From Rhodovulum steppense (lineage in GTDB: Bacteria > Pseudomonadota > Alphaproteobacteria > Rhodobacterales > Rhodobacteraceae), in NCBI RefSeq assembly GCF_004339675.1, contig NZ_SLVM01000010.1:58720-122719 (forward strand): DNA of 64,000 bases, written 5' to 3'. The notes under the pieces were generated by a model. It was not told the origin of the DNA and did not search any database. It was given only the letters and a program-made list of their open reading frames with translations. This document shows positions 62,829 through 64,000 of the stretch, in pieces; position 1 is the first letter of the stretch, and every line of letters starts with the position of its first letter. The translations under genes were made by a program, and so were the position numbers.

Positions 62829-63094
62829 TGGCGTCTGCGGATCGCGCGTCCTGGCCCGCGCCGAACGCACCGCCGTCCGCGTTTTCCCCTTATGTCACAA
62901 CGCCTTGCAGTATGCGTGGTTTCTGCCGCTCGAATGCAAGTTCCTGCGCGATCAATGCGCGATTTCGGCCCCGTTTTGCATGCTCATTTGCAGACGCGCG
63001 CCGTCACCGCCGGGCTGTGTTTTCCTTTGCTCCCAGTGCCTTGGGTGCTCTTCCCCCTTTTCTGCGTCCGTGCAAAAGGTAAGACCCCCCTACA

Positions 63095-63099
63095 GATCC
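63095..63099. repeat. Target-site duplication GATCC, right copy
   Basis: Five bases directly after the phage terminus CTACA, matching 23749-23753. Host sequence continues as CATCGCAACC. Confidence 0.92.
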
Positions 63100-63166
63100 C
63101 ATCGCAACCGATCTGCTTGATGACAGACACGTTGTGAATGCAGGCAAACAGTGCTCTTGTAAGAGC

Positions 63167-63346
63167 ATGGAAGCACTGGAAAATCTACTTCAACTTCCTT
63201 ACCAGACACTCGCGATCTTGATCGCGGGATACCTTTCCTATCGTCTTGCCTACACGGGCCGCGACACGACTCACCGCACGCTGGACACGCTGGCGATAGC
63301 GCTGGTGTTTGCATTCGTGGCGCAGGCGGCGTCAGCAGGTCTGTGA
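63167..63346 (+). CDS. N-terminal part of a probably split membrane protein (DUF6338-like)
   Basis: This 59-residue protein has two hydrophobic helices (LPYQTLAILIAGYLSYRLAY, TLAIALVFAFVAQAA). It closely resembles the N-terminus of larger membrane proteins whose C-terminus looks like the next ORF. It ends in a stop that overlaps the GTG of the following frame (GTGA). It is likely the front half of one gene broken by a frameshift. Base composition is AT-richer than the core. Confidence 0.55.
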   Translation: MEALENLLQLPYQTLAILIAGYLSYRLAYTGRDTTHRTLDTLAIALVFAFVAQAASAGL

Positions 63347-63885
63347 TCCTATATGGTCGCCACTTTCCGGTTCCCGCGGGTGGCGAGATACAACTGTCCG
63401 TTGTATACAGCATAAGCCTCCTTGGCATTATTGCTGCGCTTCTCTCTGCTGCAGCATGGCGGAAATTCAACAACAGAGCACTGCCTTGGATTCTTAGGAA
63501 ACTGAGGATTTCGTCCGCTGATCGAAATCGGGCCGCATGGGAAAGTGTGATTGCCAATGAAGACTCTGGCCCATCCTCAATCACAGTTGTGAAAAAGGAT
63601 GGCGCGAAGCTGATGTCAGAAAGGCTTGCAGATTTTGAGAATGCGCCATTCGGTCCAGCGATATTGGGCAGCGATGGCTCTGTTGCGATTTACGTCACTC
63701 ATTTTAAGAACGTTGACAACGAGGACTGGGAAAGCAACGAAGTTGATTATGAAGACTGGGGGCCTGAAATCACGGTAGTTCCTGCATCTGAAATTTCAGA
63801 AATCCGAATCCGTCACAGCCGTAGACCTGCAATACTGAGGATGTGGGGCCGTAAGAAGACGGACAATAGCGCCAACGATACTTGA
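63343..63885 (+). CDS. C-terminal part of the split membrane protein (DUF6338-like)
   Basis: This 180-residue frame has one further membrane helix (SVVYSISLLGIIAALLSAAAW, residues ~20-40) and a soluble domain with PFGPAILGSDGSVAIYVTHF and ITVVPASEISEIRI blocks. Together with the preceding ORF it makes a three-helix membrane protein of ~240 residues. It is in the -1 frame with no slippery sequence, so a frameshift mutation, or two coupled genes, is more likely than programmed slippage. Confidence 0.55.
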   Translation: MILYGRHFPVPAGGEIQLSVVYSISLLGIIAALLSAAAWRKFNNRALPWILRKLRISSADRNRAAWESVIANEDSGPSSITVVKKDGAKLMSERLADFENAPFGPAILGSDGSVAIYVTHFKNVDNEDWESNEVDYEDWGPEITVVPASEISEIRIRHSRRPAILRMWGRKKTDNSANDT

Positions 63886-63908
63886 TAGCCCGCGAAGTCA
63901 CTTCTTAG

Positions 63909-64000
63909 GCTCAGGACTCGTTCTTGATCATAGCCAGAACAAGACGGTTGCGGCGAGCATGATCGCAGAGAAGAACGTTTCCGGGCACCGATCGTATCGT
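63909..64000 (-). mobile_element. IS5-family insertion sequence, 3' end (partial)
   Basis: The end GCTCAGGACTC follows TTAG (63905-63908), matching the YTAR target preference of IS5/IS427-type elements. The transposase C-terminus lies just inside. The rest of the element is beyond the window. Confidence 0.75.
63928..64000 (-). CDS. IS5-family transposase C-terminus (partial)
   Basis: Reading the minus strand from the window edge gives RYDRCPETFFSAIMLAATV then LFWL-stop, the standard C-terminus of IS5 (IS427 group) DDE transposases. Only 23 residues are present, so whether the gene is intact cannot be judged. Confidence 0.85.
   Translation of the reverse strand, partial: RYDRCPETFFSAIMLAATVLFWL

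Larger units (their letters stand above)
23754..63094 (-). mobile_element. Complete Mu-like (siphoviral, RcapMu-type) transposable prophage
   Basis: The 39,341-bp element is bounded by inverted termini TGTAG-N11-CTTTTGCACGG and the target duplication GATCC. Genes for repressor, Ner, transposase A, ATPase B, GemA, Mor, lysis, DUF1804/terminase, portal, MuF, gpG, protease, capsid and a full siphovirus tail are all present and unbroken. Read in phage direction, the left end is at 63094 and the right end at 23754. Order and size resemble Rhodobacter Mu-like siphophages; it looks able to be induced. Confidence 0.95.
62631..63094. promoter_or_regulatory. Gene-free left end of the prophage
   Basis: No convincing gene is seen in 464 bases. 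The region holds a 7-bp hairpin after the lipoprotein gene (62654-62660 with 62668-62674) and a GTTCGGACCT half-site (62713). It also holds a perfect palindrome at 62806-62828, an inverted CTTTTGCACG (62796) and the end-proximal transposase site CCGTGCAAAAG (63068-63078). It ends CTACA, the inverse of the right terminus TGTAG. Confidence 0.8.

Noticed and set aside
63343..63346. Programmed frameshift joining the two membrane ORFs
   Set aside because: No slippery heptamer is present near the GTGA overlap; a mutation or simple coupling is more likely.

Overview
The window reads as a GC-rich chromosome segment of a Rhodobacteraceae alphaproteobacterium (Rhodobacter/Rhodovulum/Paracoccus-like). 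This is inferred from the gene content and order: the ccmABCDG cluster beside acnA, an isolated fliG, the murA-DUF2948-hisD-UPF0262-LMW phosphatase-infA-maf-RNase E/G-yacG string, and the tRNA sequences. It has three parts.

(1) Host core, 1-23,753. Cytochrome c biogenesis genes (end of ccmA, ccmB, ccmC, ccmD, ccmG) run rightward and meet aconitase (acnA) at a shared terminator. Next come a secreted DUF1223 protein, a lipid A-type acyltransferase, fliG, a tiny secreted protein, purB, DUF6314, the biotin transporter subunit bioY, a DUF3445 heme demethylase-like protein, a CDP-alcohol phosphatidyltransferase and a heme-type TonB receptor. After tRNA-Thr, with a degenerate second copy of its 5' half, follows a tightly overlapped housekeeping operon from murA to yacG, then tRNA-Phe.

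(2) A complete-looking Mu-like transposable prophage, 23,754-63,094 (39,341 bp), inserted just after tRNA-Phe. Its ends are exact in the sequence: inverted termini TGTAG-N11-CTTTTGCACGG at the same distance from each end, flanked by a 5-bp target duplication GATCC. The phage reads right to left (minus strand): LexA-like repressor and a small lipoprotein (plus strand), then ner, regulators, ParB-like protein, transposase A and ATPase B, accessory early genes, HU, gemA, a DNA methyltransferase and a Mor-type activator. Lysis genes, DUF1804/terminase, a portal-MuF-nuclease fusion, gpG, protease/scaffold and capsid follow. The tail is of lambda/GTA siphovirus type (tube, frameshifted assembly chaperone, tape measure, NlpC/P60, J-like tip) and ends in two glycine-rich fibres. 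The layout matches siphoviral Mu-like phages of Rhodobacter such as RcapMu. A plus-strand cargo gene for a solitary type I restriction-like PD-(D/E)XK protein sits at the right end. Nearly all phage genes overlap by ATGA or TGATG, so the blocks are translationally coupled.

(3) Host flank, 63,095-64,000. It is AT-richer, with a probably frameshifted membrane protein and the 3' end of an IS5-family transposase running off the window, so the phage appears to sit in an already mobile region.

Most notable: an A9 slippery run exactly at the portal/MuF junction of a 968-residue fusion with a C-terminal nuclease-like domain, where a -1 slip meets a stop at once and would release the portal alone; a GGGAAAC heptamer directly before the stop of the tail chaperone; a small capsid-adjacent gene resembling the anti-CBASS protein Acb2; the restriction-like cargo gene; and nine perfect-length 22-residue repeats in a tail fibre.
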